Shown piece by piece: positions 32,601-36,615 of a DNA stretch of 64,000 bases. A program made the translations under genes and the position numbers. This DNA comes from JAXMBN01 sp046349875 (GTDB taxonomy: Bacteria; Planctomycetota; Planctomycetia; Pirellulales; Pirellulaceae): assembly GCA_046349875.1 (NCBI GenBank), contig JAXMBN010000017.1, positions 1-64,000 of the forward strand, given 5' to 3'. A model generated the notes under the pieces. That model did no database searches. It was given only the letters and a program-made list of their open reading frames with translations, and had not been told where the DNA came from. The stretch's first letter is position 1, and each line of letters opens with the position of its first letter.

Positions 32601-33086
32601 ATTAGCGGAACAGTAAGTCCTCCTCCATTCTTTGATGTAGAAGAAAATGGACTTGTAACGCCATTGGATGCTCTTCGCGTCATCAACTATCTCAATCTGG
32701 CTTCGGCCTGGGGAAGCAATGGCGGGGGTAACAACGGAGGTGGGAACGGCTTGCCATCCTCATGGCAAAATCCCGTCCGGCCGCTGGACGTCAGCGATGA
32801 CCAGAGCATTTCACCCTTGGATGCACTTCTCGTTATCAATGAGCTCAATCTTCCGAAAATCAGCAATGGCCAAGGCATGCTTCCGAGCATCTCCGAGAAT
32901 ATAAAGCCTGCACCTTATCTGGATGTCAATAAAGACGGATGGATCACTCCCTTGGATGCTTTGCTCATCGTCAATGACCTCAATCTCCATGGGACGCACG
33001 GAGAAGGTGAATCAGGAATTCCATTTTCAGGCATGGATTCTGTAATTGAGGACGATCTCTTGGATCTTATTGCCAAGAATCGTTGA
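20619..33086 (+). CDS. Giant protein, fragment 3: RHS/YD-repeat shell, helical region, metzincin-like protease, dockerins
   Basis: Similarity starts at about 20619 in the new frame (PPSTPDGAY, continuing the RHS entry motif LLVDGNGTEQIFT). A frame-matched ATG exists at 20523, but the sequence before 20619 is the shadow of fragment 2. YD repeats (YDxxGNxxxxxDPRG type) run to about 28500, roughly 2,600 residues, which is long for the family. The RHS-associated core follows at 28500-28710 (ARFYDPANGRF, NLYRYGVNDP, DPSGLS). After it come a hydrophobic, glycine/alanine-rich segment (28800-29200), about 400 charged, mostly helical residues (29200-30700), a possible nucleotidyltransferase-like motif (30811), a metzincin-like domain with HELGH at 31584, a beta-sandwich that commonly precedes dockerins in planctomycetes, and four dockerin motifs (32480-33000). 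In polymorphic RHS proteins the core marks cleavage of the C-terminal part. Here that part is about 1,460 residues, far larger than usual toxin tips. Confidence 0.88.
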   Translation, partial: PPSTPDGAYTPISLDRSVLRKMADGGYERKLIDGTTLEFRKDGLLEVVRDRNGNETVYTYNGDNHLEKIIDPVGLETVFSYENQRVVQVIDPAGRVTKFEYENNNLVAIIDPDSSKRTFEYDTLVPEDENIEPYQHLLTGQVQKRGNDTDEPLPADFHESIQYNDFGRVIGGTRVDNKSFVLSPAQMLIAATPLETADVVQSPELVPLLGKPPESSKRLEKARIAAGLTTQAVAGSVFTAEAIYTDFDGRKDQFQMDGFGSFTELANDKPGRAFGRTADNGLIGIQVDQIGTVTSTLYDDFGNVLSITDFPDGPDSTRKATVTFEYENTAFPAIWTRKVDSLGRETTRTLDDFGNIIREQLTTTQSLPQGNATFTFTNFVYYTSGAADGLVHTIEDANHHLTEYFYDDFGRLIETKHVDGSEMQVYDDLTGNVHHQIDADGFALNVTYDEMNRFKGSTVTIGIDNQTYSDSVEYDAAGNLIQEIDRNGVKTSFTFDLLNRVSKRIEAVGTINATTEYAYEYGEMQAAAMIPNESDYSYRYEKDPNGHVSLFVEDELGNPRYNVDAAGHVTKFLYNDAYQLIGTILPDGGKITMTLDGRGRVIEQLGPTTEKTQFVYDDDNHVLSQTVFNAATGNQTTQHRYNLFGTLAETTDAEGHVTRIEHDATNTPRKVIVNATGLDRRVTELTLDDRNRTIEMTENGLATFKKEFYPSGRVKSETNAEGAKTQYFYDEVGRTVKVIDAEGKITHFFYDGVGNEIATVDGRANGDRTNTEFRIEKEYDDLNRLVAVTNQEGDVTRFEFDKVGNQTKIIDPRSTTANPIESRMEYDAGNRLRKTTNAEGHSTTYFRDALNNVERIESQRINADGLIVVDVTQHKYDKSSRLMWTIDAVGQRTDFAYDDVGNMIRVTDSRGASARTEFRHDKLNRVVESTMASGSALASTTKTTYHDLGMVQEVIDPLGQRTVTTFDRLFRPATVTVAAGSDKPSTTSYSYDLVGNVLSVTDPRGSFYTTTFEYDGLNRVIWTKGPTGTPDDPKPYQVKTEYDEIGNVVRMTDPRGNLETRREYDRAGRLKFSYDQLGQQTSYEYDEAGRVIRQVSPAVSDAGPAVMEFTYDRLGNRTSIKDALGNISWNLYDDAGNMIVSIDPRAKLTAATIATVDRFATKIYYDGLGRRVAAVDAESYRTEWAYDVLNNVVRLVDPRTFDGATPGEFITEMDYDALGHLKERRVPVGLHGADKIAIERYTYDKIGNLIEYQDPRGADYKTTYSYDPLYHPSKTTIHAVGAAENELLVSTTVYDVVGNLIESTDPRGDFYTARYRYDAGNRMVEMIEPTGTESHPGSLAITRYTFDKAGNLLAESDPRGDYFTSTFEIDELGRVKSHSVPTGSPDFPQDPAITRYEYFPGGNVSVMKSPRLNAGENLLPTIYKYDAAGRLIETVSSIGAKTKYKLDEAGNQTLVTEEGVGLTPDRVTKITYDELARVLTVEDAAGFVTENTYDALGNVVRVEGPFSSSQGAAVIERVFDGRGLVRSETNAEGNTTTYDYDLAGNRIRLGDPRGEWADVLYEYDGANRLIKVDQATGTREQPGPRAVTRFVHDGVANVIKSIDPRGEAFATITTYDFRSHPIEVRLPSGSETNPSYESDFYLYDLKGNLIRKEDPRGPDYATSIEVDAAGRPLKKTYGVHNLVDSIDTLSEYFEYDVEGNLIRHQGIGGPDYVTTTMYDALGRVLLETDANGEEKRFTYDRYGNILSQTDVYGTSTYTYDLLSRPLTATNGVGDITRTIYDASGLDSTTFDGLNHATLTRRDRLGRTIETTDAAGHRETMRYDEVGNVIELIDRNGNLSRAVYDARNLPVRQTKAVGTEEEITSAFEYDLLNRKTAEIDPRGAYYRTEYTYDARHRAIEKRRRAGTVNDQGMGSPGQTDWIVEKYQFDSIGNSIGMTPARGDFFQVTTEVDGLGRVYEMRRQVGTPDHPQEEVQTMHYDAAGHLIASVNSMGHEVKRSFDPEGRLISETIVKPGEIDLTSIVKYIDTQEGYRIEKYDVNGNLQVATEYDRVNRPVRVEPRSGEVSTYKYDAVGNQIEITQGDVRKTFEYDRLNRLAVETDGHENSVLYTYDANGNLLTRQDARRSAPVRYTYDALNRKRIVQDPDEGQTLLNYDKAGNLVAIQDPTGATTTFTYDAMNRMTKDTNAFGTRSYQYDPAGNVIHYVDRNERITQRSYDGNQRLVREDWLSYQGIPLHSLQFEYDALGRMTQATDGDSVLGFSFATNSTGQITSATTTLAAGVPTFTVQYDRNSLGQASGMRVHQGLQSNLMVEEYGYSNETDRLISISQSGSTVTAKRVEFSYHEKVDVFSEIRRYDSANRLVATTTSGLNDRQIVAQLSHTVGQNVVNQYSYTYDADYRVQQATDLYGSATYTYDDTGRLTSTDYSDPLMVDETFVLDDNGNRTSSTVHGDAYLYQSHNRLQSDGVFSYKYDDEGNLVEMRSIATGDTTTFEWDHRNRMVQAVTRDAQDAVTEVIDFGYDALNRRIWKVVDEDGAGPLGNRWRGFLYDNQDVLLEVVDVDGLETGDAARVEVAYLHGASGSGPLAQDVDLATQWLLSDRMGTIRDILSGSGQLQDHIRYDSYGRILARTDASVFNRYFFAGRPWESELGWYYNQARFYDPANGRFVNEDPSSFTAGEPNLYRYGVNDPINNVDPSGLSAVSALANPFQSAFNELRKQNADMRLQVEQSQTFMNFNVVTFGSGVANDFGKVAFPLGTALASALASAYFPPAAPVIALGVFAKSMYDLNKAAQEPGNEGLELWDGVKAGASAIASMGGFRVAFAVGTLLNTADVGVGIAYNDNDRLLGAVTGFLTDGVGYRTSARLDLKNHPSSSPTDFVGSLRQIGTDLGEARLTTLDGQARSFRSLPSESARVVKQFYNQQVLGLKSDLVSAQNYVRQVRQYRASAAASGAATDLVAVRLAVEPPEFKSSIFRKLNQIHRAIESGRTAWLGTLDQQIHEAAIRDVATRKSGNLKIEESKMGDTAYSRNARLRLQTEADLVTMVTDTNWIVGPSGGARSRSQRLEQAARAAWDELRGAGPTRTSLEANIREAGNNIIEYNMLRHTQYREQLIRMANEQLRLSRAQLDATAVSSLHEQTVALHASALMRVDNPVAPTPGAPFTHEMVKSKMPDMIRRLEMETIARKYPTIEGAQEAFRSLSDTSTQKSLATGRQRISNERQRDLLQNHIENLASGQEAMRRINREMHEMFPKGEGSIQSDLDHFRYAQSQALKTIIADKMYAFEGPWNHLVARLKDSADSFADILDLPFASHSQLKELADLQRAVNTGKIKIDGIESGDIVAIMLQGTAGSTISQIAHRANFVKDVYSGNFDRLHGTLRNAGEAWRTLADLTKSPMMEGSSDVDLGLVVKGGGEKLLSVFKSATQVDFPNGLSATLKGGAAIQQIVNFSEANPNSYIRKVANTKGLEVPVEWYVYQNRELAKIGSVSQLVASPIDRGGISVVPKGDSFDAVAHFSPFLDTYARSGVKSRVLAGGFLHSSYASIATTQVWVSAMDFAPVVEESLSRWKQVGLDVSQLTVHLNVENLPGTQLGYALIHNIDAEGRPNEVTIIVDQDAAGHGWYLDATPSLDEEFTVSSSGARIADSPAIQGKYDALSLLQHELGHLLGFTSSLDGFSGLVQVDEIGRNYIQVDEGRVWLDPTKNELDKLLHAQSLMSATLTPGVRKSASAIEAAIIEKALANSTIGFQQYLVEGHLHGDGIGFTPIQVALERQGVSATGLRNASLQQTNPASPDFGWALVGQANFASGTATIIEANGMLSDLSQSFVMPSGVQKLQFTLSGLQLEIGNATRSGDAFEVALLSGDDQRSRLGPIPGLAETDALLSLQADGRIQFAPQVSVDGVLNGQRIDMNQAIDVTIDISHLPPSSTSTLLFDLIGLGEDNSRVSVSNIRQFGALSWHNPTLAVDVNDDGKVTPLDALLIINELNLPKVSNDQRQLPPISGTVSPPPFFDVEENGLVTPLDALRVINYLNLASAWGSNGGGNNGGGNGLPSSWQNPVRPLDVSDDQSISPLDALLVINELNLPKISNGQGMLPSISENIKPAPYLDVNKDGWITPLDALLIVNDLNLHGTHGEGESGIPFSGMDSVIEDDLLDLIAKNR
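28495..28710 (+). other. RHS repeat-associated core domain
   Basis: The conserved signature is present in order: a YF(F/A)G(R)PWE segment, GWYYNQARFYDP, NGRFVNEDP, NLYRYGVNDP and DPSGLS. In RHS/Tc toxins this core ends the beta-shell and carries the aspartate residues for autoproteolysis, with the released polypeptide beginning just after the DPxG motif (here about 28690-28705). Cleavage here is inference from the motif. Confidence 0.85.
31220..31800 (+). other. Metzincin-like zinc protease domain in the giant protein
   Basis: HELGHLLGF (first His codon at 31584) gives the HExxHxxG core. The usual third ligand position, ten residues after the first His, is serine. A histidine lies 50 residues after the first one (31734), immediately before LMSATL, whose Met (31749) fits a Met-turn. 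Upstream text such as DAAGHGWYLDATP is typical of planctomycete matrixin-like domains. The fold call is good; activity is unproven. Confidence 0.65.
32480..33000 (+). other. C-terminal array of four dockerin-like motifs
   Basis: Four motifs of the form DVNxDGxVTPLDALxxINxLN are seen at about 32498, 32633, 32786 and 32921. They form two pairs joined by a Gly/Asn-rich linker (SNGGGNNGGGNG). The second motif (DVEENGLVTPLDAL) has Glu and Asn replacing the usual Asn and Asp. Planctomycete secreted giants often end this way. No cohesin partner is visible in the window. Confidence 0.85.
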
Positions 33087-33126
33087 CGGAAGAAGTAGCT
33101 GTTGAATCGAGGTTTTGTGGAAGATG

Positions 33127-33885
33127 TCATGCCAATTGTTTGGCGAGTCGTTTCGCTCGTTGGTACCACTCCTTTTCTTGAAATCGCCATACGGTGGTAC
33201 CACTTCGATAACGTTGAAGAATGTTGCGAAGGATCTGTTGAGCTTCATCCTTGCGTCCCATTTCAAACGCATGTTTTGCATAGTAGAAATGCGAGGCCTC
33301 GGTGCGATGCGGTGACATGAGCGCTTGAAAGGCCTCTTCGGCCCGGGGATCACCTTGACCGGCCAAAACTCGAGCTTGAGCTAGTTGGTACTCGTACTGA
33401 AAGTCAACACCTTGCAAGGGGCGAAGGCGACTCAATAGATCTCTTGCTTGATCGATACGCCCACAATCAAGATGCGTTTTGGCGACTTTGAGCATCAACT
33501 CGGCATCATCCGCGAATACACCGCACATTCCATCCGTTAGGACTCGGCAAGCTTCCTCATGGTTTCCTGCCGCGATCAATTCGTCCGACAAGCGATATCG
33601 ATTCTTGATCGTATTGGAATGCTGAAGTTCATCTCGGCGAACGCGGATTCGTTCTGCGGGGCTCGAAAGCTTCCAGCGAATCGATTGCCAATCCAGCTTG
33701 CCCATCGTCGGACGCACTTCGATGAGAAGATACGCAATAACCGCGATGCCAGGAAACATAAAGAGAAGCCACAACCAGAAAAAGGGGCGCCCTGTTTTGA
33801 TGGCGTGAATGAAACATCCAATTTGAACAGCAAGCAGAATCAGGCCCATGATTCCTACAAGGCCAGTGCTCAAGAATTCCAACAT
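33127..33885 (-). CDS. Membrane-anchored TPR protein with PLDc_N-like N-terminus
   Basis: A 252-residue protein. The first about 60 residues hold two hydrophobic helices with a short positively charged turn between them (HAIKTGRPFFWLWLLFMFPG), resembling the PLDc_N two-helix anchor. The remainder is soluble and helical with TPR-like helix pairs (about residues 90-235: NHEEACRVLTDG, GRIDQARDLLSRL, MGRKDEAQQILRNIL). It likely sits in the cytoplasmic membrane with the TPR part mediating protein-protein contacts; the partner is unknown. It converges on the giant gene, leaving only 40 bases between the two stop codons, with no obvious hairpin there. The start ATG at 33885 lacks a strong Shine-Dalgarno, so the exact start is moderately certain. 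Confidence 0.8.
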   Translation of the reverse strand: MLEFLSTGLVGIMGLILLAVQIGCFIHAIKTGRPFFWLWLLFMFPGIAVIAYLLIEVRPTMGKLDWQSIRWKLSSPAERIRVRRDELQHSNTIKNRYRLSDELIAAGNHEEACRVLTDGMCGVFADDAELMLKVAKTHLDCGRIDQARDLLSRLRPLQGVDFQYEYQLAQARVLAGQGDPRAEEAFQALMSPHRTEASHFYYAKHAFEMGRKDEAQQILRNILQRYRSGTTVWRFQEKEWYQRAKRLAKQLA

Positions 33886-34089
33886 TGAACTACTTTCGAT
33901 GGGACCTTTGACTTATAGCCTTGGATGGCGGATGGGGCGTTCGCTGTCACGAAATCCCGAGGATTGGGACGGAATTATAGCCCTTTTTGGTCGTGGCGAG
34001 TAGTTTCGCGAGCTTCCTTCAAATGATAGGCTACTCCGGCGATCGTCGATTGCGATTCCTGCCAGTCAGTCCCACCTCGGAGTATTCCC

Positions 34090-34860
34090 ATGCGTTTCAA
34101 TCTTGCCATTGTTTGCACATCCTGGTGTCTTCACTTGATATCGAGTGCAATGATGCTTCAGGCACAAGATGGTTCCTCTGCCAAACCTGCGACCACAGTA
34201 GCAAGCTTACCGATTTCAGAAGTTGCCATGATCGATGGCAAAGGCCCTGGCTGGATTCCATTGACCGGTGAAGATTTTGAGATGGTCAATGGAGATCCCG
34301 ACACCTGGACATGGAAGGGATCTCTCGTCCAATGCACAGGGAAGCCTGTTGGTGTCACGCGTTCGAAAAAGATGTACAAGAACTTCGAACTAGTTGGCAC
34401 ATGGAGACATTTGTCAGACGGCGGCAACTCTGGCTTTTTTCTTTGGGCACCTGAAGCCGCATTGAAGGACTTGCCTAAGAATCGACTTCCTTCGGGAGGC
34501 ATCGAAGTACAAGTCCTTGATCATGGTTATACGAAGAAGTACGAAGAGAGTTCCGGCAAGAAGGCAGATTGGTTTACAACTCATGGAGATGTGTTTCCTG
34601 TCGGAAGCTCCAAGATGAAGCCCTTTCCTCCGGTGGCCCCCAACAGTTCGCGAAGTTTTCCACGCGAGAATCGTAGTCGCCCAACTCCCGAGTGGAATCA
34701 CTATTACATCCGCGCGATTCAAGGTGAGGTTCGATTGTGGGTCAATGGTGCCGAGGTGTCCGGTGGAACCGAGTGCACTCCCAGTGAAGGCTATCTATGC
34801 CTCGAAGCCGAAGGCGCCCCCGTCGAGTTCAAAGACATCCGCATCCGCGTTCTCCCCTAA
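34090..34860 (+). CDS. Secreted DUF1080 / 3-keto-disaccharide hydrolase domain protein
   Basis: A 256-residue protein with an N-terminal signal peptide (MRFNLAIVCTSWCLHLIS..., cleavage likely near residues 20-25). The mature part is a single DUF1080 concanavalin-like sandwich: GWIPLTGEDFEMVNGD, TWTWKGSLVQCTG, the FELVGTWRHL strand, NSGFFLW, GGIEVQVLDHG, and the terminal EFKDIRIRVLP. This family is greatly expanded in planctomycetes and some members hydrolyse 3-keto sugars; the substrate here is unknown. GGAG eight bases before the ATG supports the start. It precedes the RAYT element and shares no operon with it. Confidence 0.88.
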   Translation: MRFNLAIVCTSWCLHLISSAMMLQAQDGSSAKPATTVASLPISEVAMIDGKGPGWIPLTGEDFEMVNGDPDTWTWKGSLVQCTGKPVGVTRSKKMYKNFELVGTWRHLSDGGNSGFFLWAPEAALKDLPKNRLPSGGIEVQVLDHGYTKKYEESSGKKADWFTTHGDVFPVGSSKMKPFPPVAPNSSRSFPRENRSRPTPEWNHYYIRAIQGEVRLWVNGAEVSGGTECTPSEGYLCLEAEGAPVEFKDIRIRVLP

Positions 34861-34863
34861 CCC

Positions 34864-34922
34864 ACAAGGTGCCATCCACCTATTGTTGATGCGCACACAA
34901 GGTGTCAGCCGCCTACTGTTGA
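34864..34922 (+). repeat. Left REP doublet flanking the RAYT gene
   Basis: Two REP-like units 33 bases apart, each a small hairpin (AGGTG-CCATC-CACCT at 34867-34881; AGGTG-TCAGC-CGCCT at 34900-34914) followed by (A)TTGTTGA or ACTGTTGA. The 59-base block matches the reverse complement of 36386-36444 at 53 of 59 positions by my count. It lies just after the DUF1080 stop codon and 43 bases before the RAYT start. Confidence 0.8.
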
Positions 34923-34965
34923 CTTCGGAAGTTGCCGCGCTAGGATTCAACGGAGGAGTTGAATC

Positions 34966-36198
34966 ATGGCGCGACCTAAGCGAGAATCGGTGTTTGGGCA
35001 AGACGAAGTCGCCATCGCTCATTGCGTCCAGCGATGTGTGCGAAGAGCCTTTCTTGCAGGCAAAGATGAGGCGTCAGGAAAGGATTTCGAACACCGGCGT
35101 GGCTGGATTCGGCATAGGATGGAACTGCTAGCATCCGCCTTCGGCGTCGATGTGCTCAACTATGCGGTGATGTCGAACCACGTGCATTCGATTCTGCGAA
35201 CCCGGCCGGACATCGTAAAACTGTGGTCGGATGAAGATGTCGCCACGCGTTGGCTGAGGCTTTTTCCTGGGAAAAGACTAGATGATTGCCTAGGTGAACC
35301 AACGCAACAGCAAATCGCGAAAGAGATGGCCGATGCCAAGCGAATGCTGGAACTTCGCAAGCGATTATCGAGTATTTCTTGGTTCATGCGAGCAGTCTCG
35401 GAGCCTATTGCTCGCAAAGCCAATAATGAAGACAAGTGCACAGGCCGCTTCTGGGAAGGACGCTTTAAGGCTCAGAAGATTGTCGATGAAGCGGGACTCT
35501 TGGCATGTGCGATGTATGTCGATCTGAATCCCGTGCGAGCCGCCATGGCAAAGACTCCAGAGGCATCAAGGTTTACCTCAGCCTATGATCGCATCAAGGC
35601 ACAAAAGGGATCTAAAAGAGTCGCAGTAGCGATTGCATTGGAACCTTCCACGATCGATGAGAAGTCGATTCTGCAGCAGATCAAGTTGGCCAAGCGGTGT
35701 CGCGACAAAGAAGAAGTTGCTCGATTACAAAAGTGTCTAAGCGACTTGCGTGCAGAAAACGAAAAAAATTCGAAAGAAAAACAACGAGGCAAAAGCAAAG
35801 CGAACTCTTCATGCTTAAGGCCTGTGGATGCATGGCTTGCGCCGCTACAACTCAACGAACATGATGTCGTAGGTCCCAAGCCACATCATGGAGGAACACG
35901 AGCCAGCGATAAGGGCTTCTTGTCGATGACGCTTGCCGAGTACTCGACGCTGCTCGATTGGACGGGTCGTCAAAACCGCCCAGACAAACGTGGCAAGATA
36001 CCCGATGACCTTCAACCGATCCTCGAGCGAATTGGAATCGAAGGTTCGATGTGGTGTGACTTGGTGTGGGATTTTTCCAAGTACTTTGGCAAGTGCTATG
36101 CTGCGGGCAAGCCTGTAAACCTTCAAAAGGAAGCCAAGAACCGCAACATAGCCTGGAGTCGCGGCCAACGATCCTGCCGCGCCTGCTTTACCGAGTAG
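34966..36198 (+). CDS. REP-associated tyrosine transposase (RAYT, Y1/HUH family)
   Basis: A 410-residue protein. The HUH metal motif is SNHVHSILRT (about residues 66-75), followed by a helix region and the family signature YVDLNPVRAAM (about residue 184), which carries a candidate catalytic tyrosine. GRFWEGRFKAQ is also typical of TnpA_REP proteins. The C-terminal about 200 residues (basic, Lys-rich linker, then KGFLSMTLAEYSTLLDWTGRQ and a final helical segment) are an extension found in long planctomycete-type members; shorter RAYTs stop near 220. GGAGG is placed suitably upstream of the ATG. RAYTs nick and rejoin single-stranded REP hairpins. The flanking inverted REP doublets support that role. 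The frame is intact, so the enzyme may be active. Confidence 0.9.
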   Translation: MARPKRESVFGQDEVAIAHCVQRCVRRAFLAGKDEASGKDFEHRRGWIRHRMELLASAFGVDVLNYAVMSNHVHSILRTRPDIVKLWSDEDVATRWLRLFPGKRLDDCLGEPTQQQIAKEMADAKRMLELRKRLSSISWFMRAVSEPIARKANNEDKCTGRFWEGRFKAQKIVDEAGLLACAMYVDLNPVRAAMAKTPEASRFTSAYDRIKAQKGSKRVAVAIALEPSTIDEKSILQQIKLAKRCRDKEEVARLQKCLSDLRAENEKNSKEKQRGKSKANSSCLRPVDAWLAPLQLNEHDVVGPKPHHGGTRASDKGFLSMTLAEYSTLLDWTGRQNRPDKRGKIPDDLQPILERIGIEGSMWCDLVWDFSKYFGKCYAAGKPVNLQKEAKNRNIAWSRGQRSCRACFTE

Positions 36199-36385
36199 TT
36201 TTTTCGACCACTACTCCATCTTCAAGCGATCTCAAACAGCACTCTGTCTAGCGGTCCGCGCATTCCCTCCCGCTCAAAGGCATTTTCGCCTTCTTCTGGC
36301 ATCCATCTCTGCCAAAAGCCGAACCGAATGAGCATTCCACGCTCTTTTCTGCCCCAAAACATGCTAACGAACCCAAATTCCGTCA

Positions 36386-36444
36386 TCAACAAAAGGTGGC
36401 TGACACCTTGTGCGCGCGTCAACAATAGGTGGATGGCACGTTGT
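36386..36444 (-). repeat. Right REP doublet flanking the RAYT gene (inverted)
   Basis: Inverted partner of 34864-34922. Hairpins AGGTG-GCTGA-CACCT (36394-36408) and AGGTG-GATGG-CACGT (36427-36441, one stem mismatch), each preceded by CAAC. The block ends ten bases before the ccoS stop codon, so it may also sit at the 3' end of the oxidase operon transcript. Confidence 0.78.
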
Positions 36445-36453
36445 GTGTGTCGG

Positions 36454-36615
36454 CTAGTCTTCTTTGGGGCGTTGTGGATCGTCGTCGAGAAGGATGCGCC
36501 AGCGAGGCGTTTCGAGATCATCGAATTGGCCGCGACGCGTGGCCCAAATAAAGGCGACTACGGCAGATGCCGCAAGGAGAATCGCGGCTGGTAAGGCAAC
36601 AAATAAGACGCTCAT
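36454..36615 (-). CDS. ccoS: Cbb3 oxidase assembly protein CcoS
   Basis: A 53-residue protein, MSVLFVALPAAILLAASAV... with one transmembrane helix, followed by FIWATRRGQFDDLETPRWRILLDD, the classic CcoS signature (GQFDDL.TP..R.L.DD). The ATG overlaps the ccoI stop by four bases (ATGA, 36612-36615), so translation is probably coupled. CcoS is needed for cofactor insertion into the catalytic subunit. A longer in-frame ORF extends to 36771, but that extension lies inside ccoI and is spurious. Confidence 0.92.
   Translation of the reverse strand: MSVLFVALPAAILLAASAVVAFIWATRRGQFDDLETPRWRILLDDDPQRPKED

Larger units (their letters stand above)
2..33086 (+). other. Composite giant multidomain gene (5' partial), interrupted twice
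   Basis: Three consecutive + strand open frames read as one gene of about 11,000 codons inside the window. The first two share a frame and are separated only by a TGA at 7352-7354, which falls inside a CARDB repeat whose sequence continues perfectly after it. The second and third join by a one-step frame change near 20618, inside the conserved entry segment of an RHS domain. Modules in order: beta-helix, Ig-like repeats, 13 CARDB, PPC, TIG, propeller, cadherin/He_PIG repeats, short RHS, dockerin pair, BIG2, ZU5-like, propeller, long RHS with core, helical region, metzincin, beta-sandwich and four dockerin motifs. The N-terminus and any secretion signal lie outside the window. All recognisable modules are of extracellular or cell-surface type, so secretion is inferred. 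Whether the two lesions are real or sequencing errors cannot be decided here. Confidence 0.85.
34864..36444 (+). mobile_element. RAYT gene bounded by inverted 59-bp REP doublets
   Basis: The unit consists of REP doublet, 43-base leader, intact RAYT gene, about 190 bases of apparently non-coding sequence, and an inverted REP doublet. RAYTs are usually single-copy domesticated genes flanked by REPs rather than free transposons. The related REP-like locus near 53.0 kb shows that the repeats have dispersed, at least locally. No target-site duplication was identified. Confidence 0.7.
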
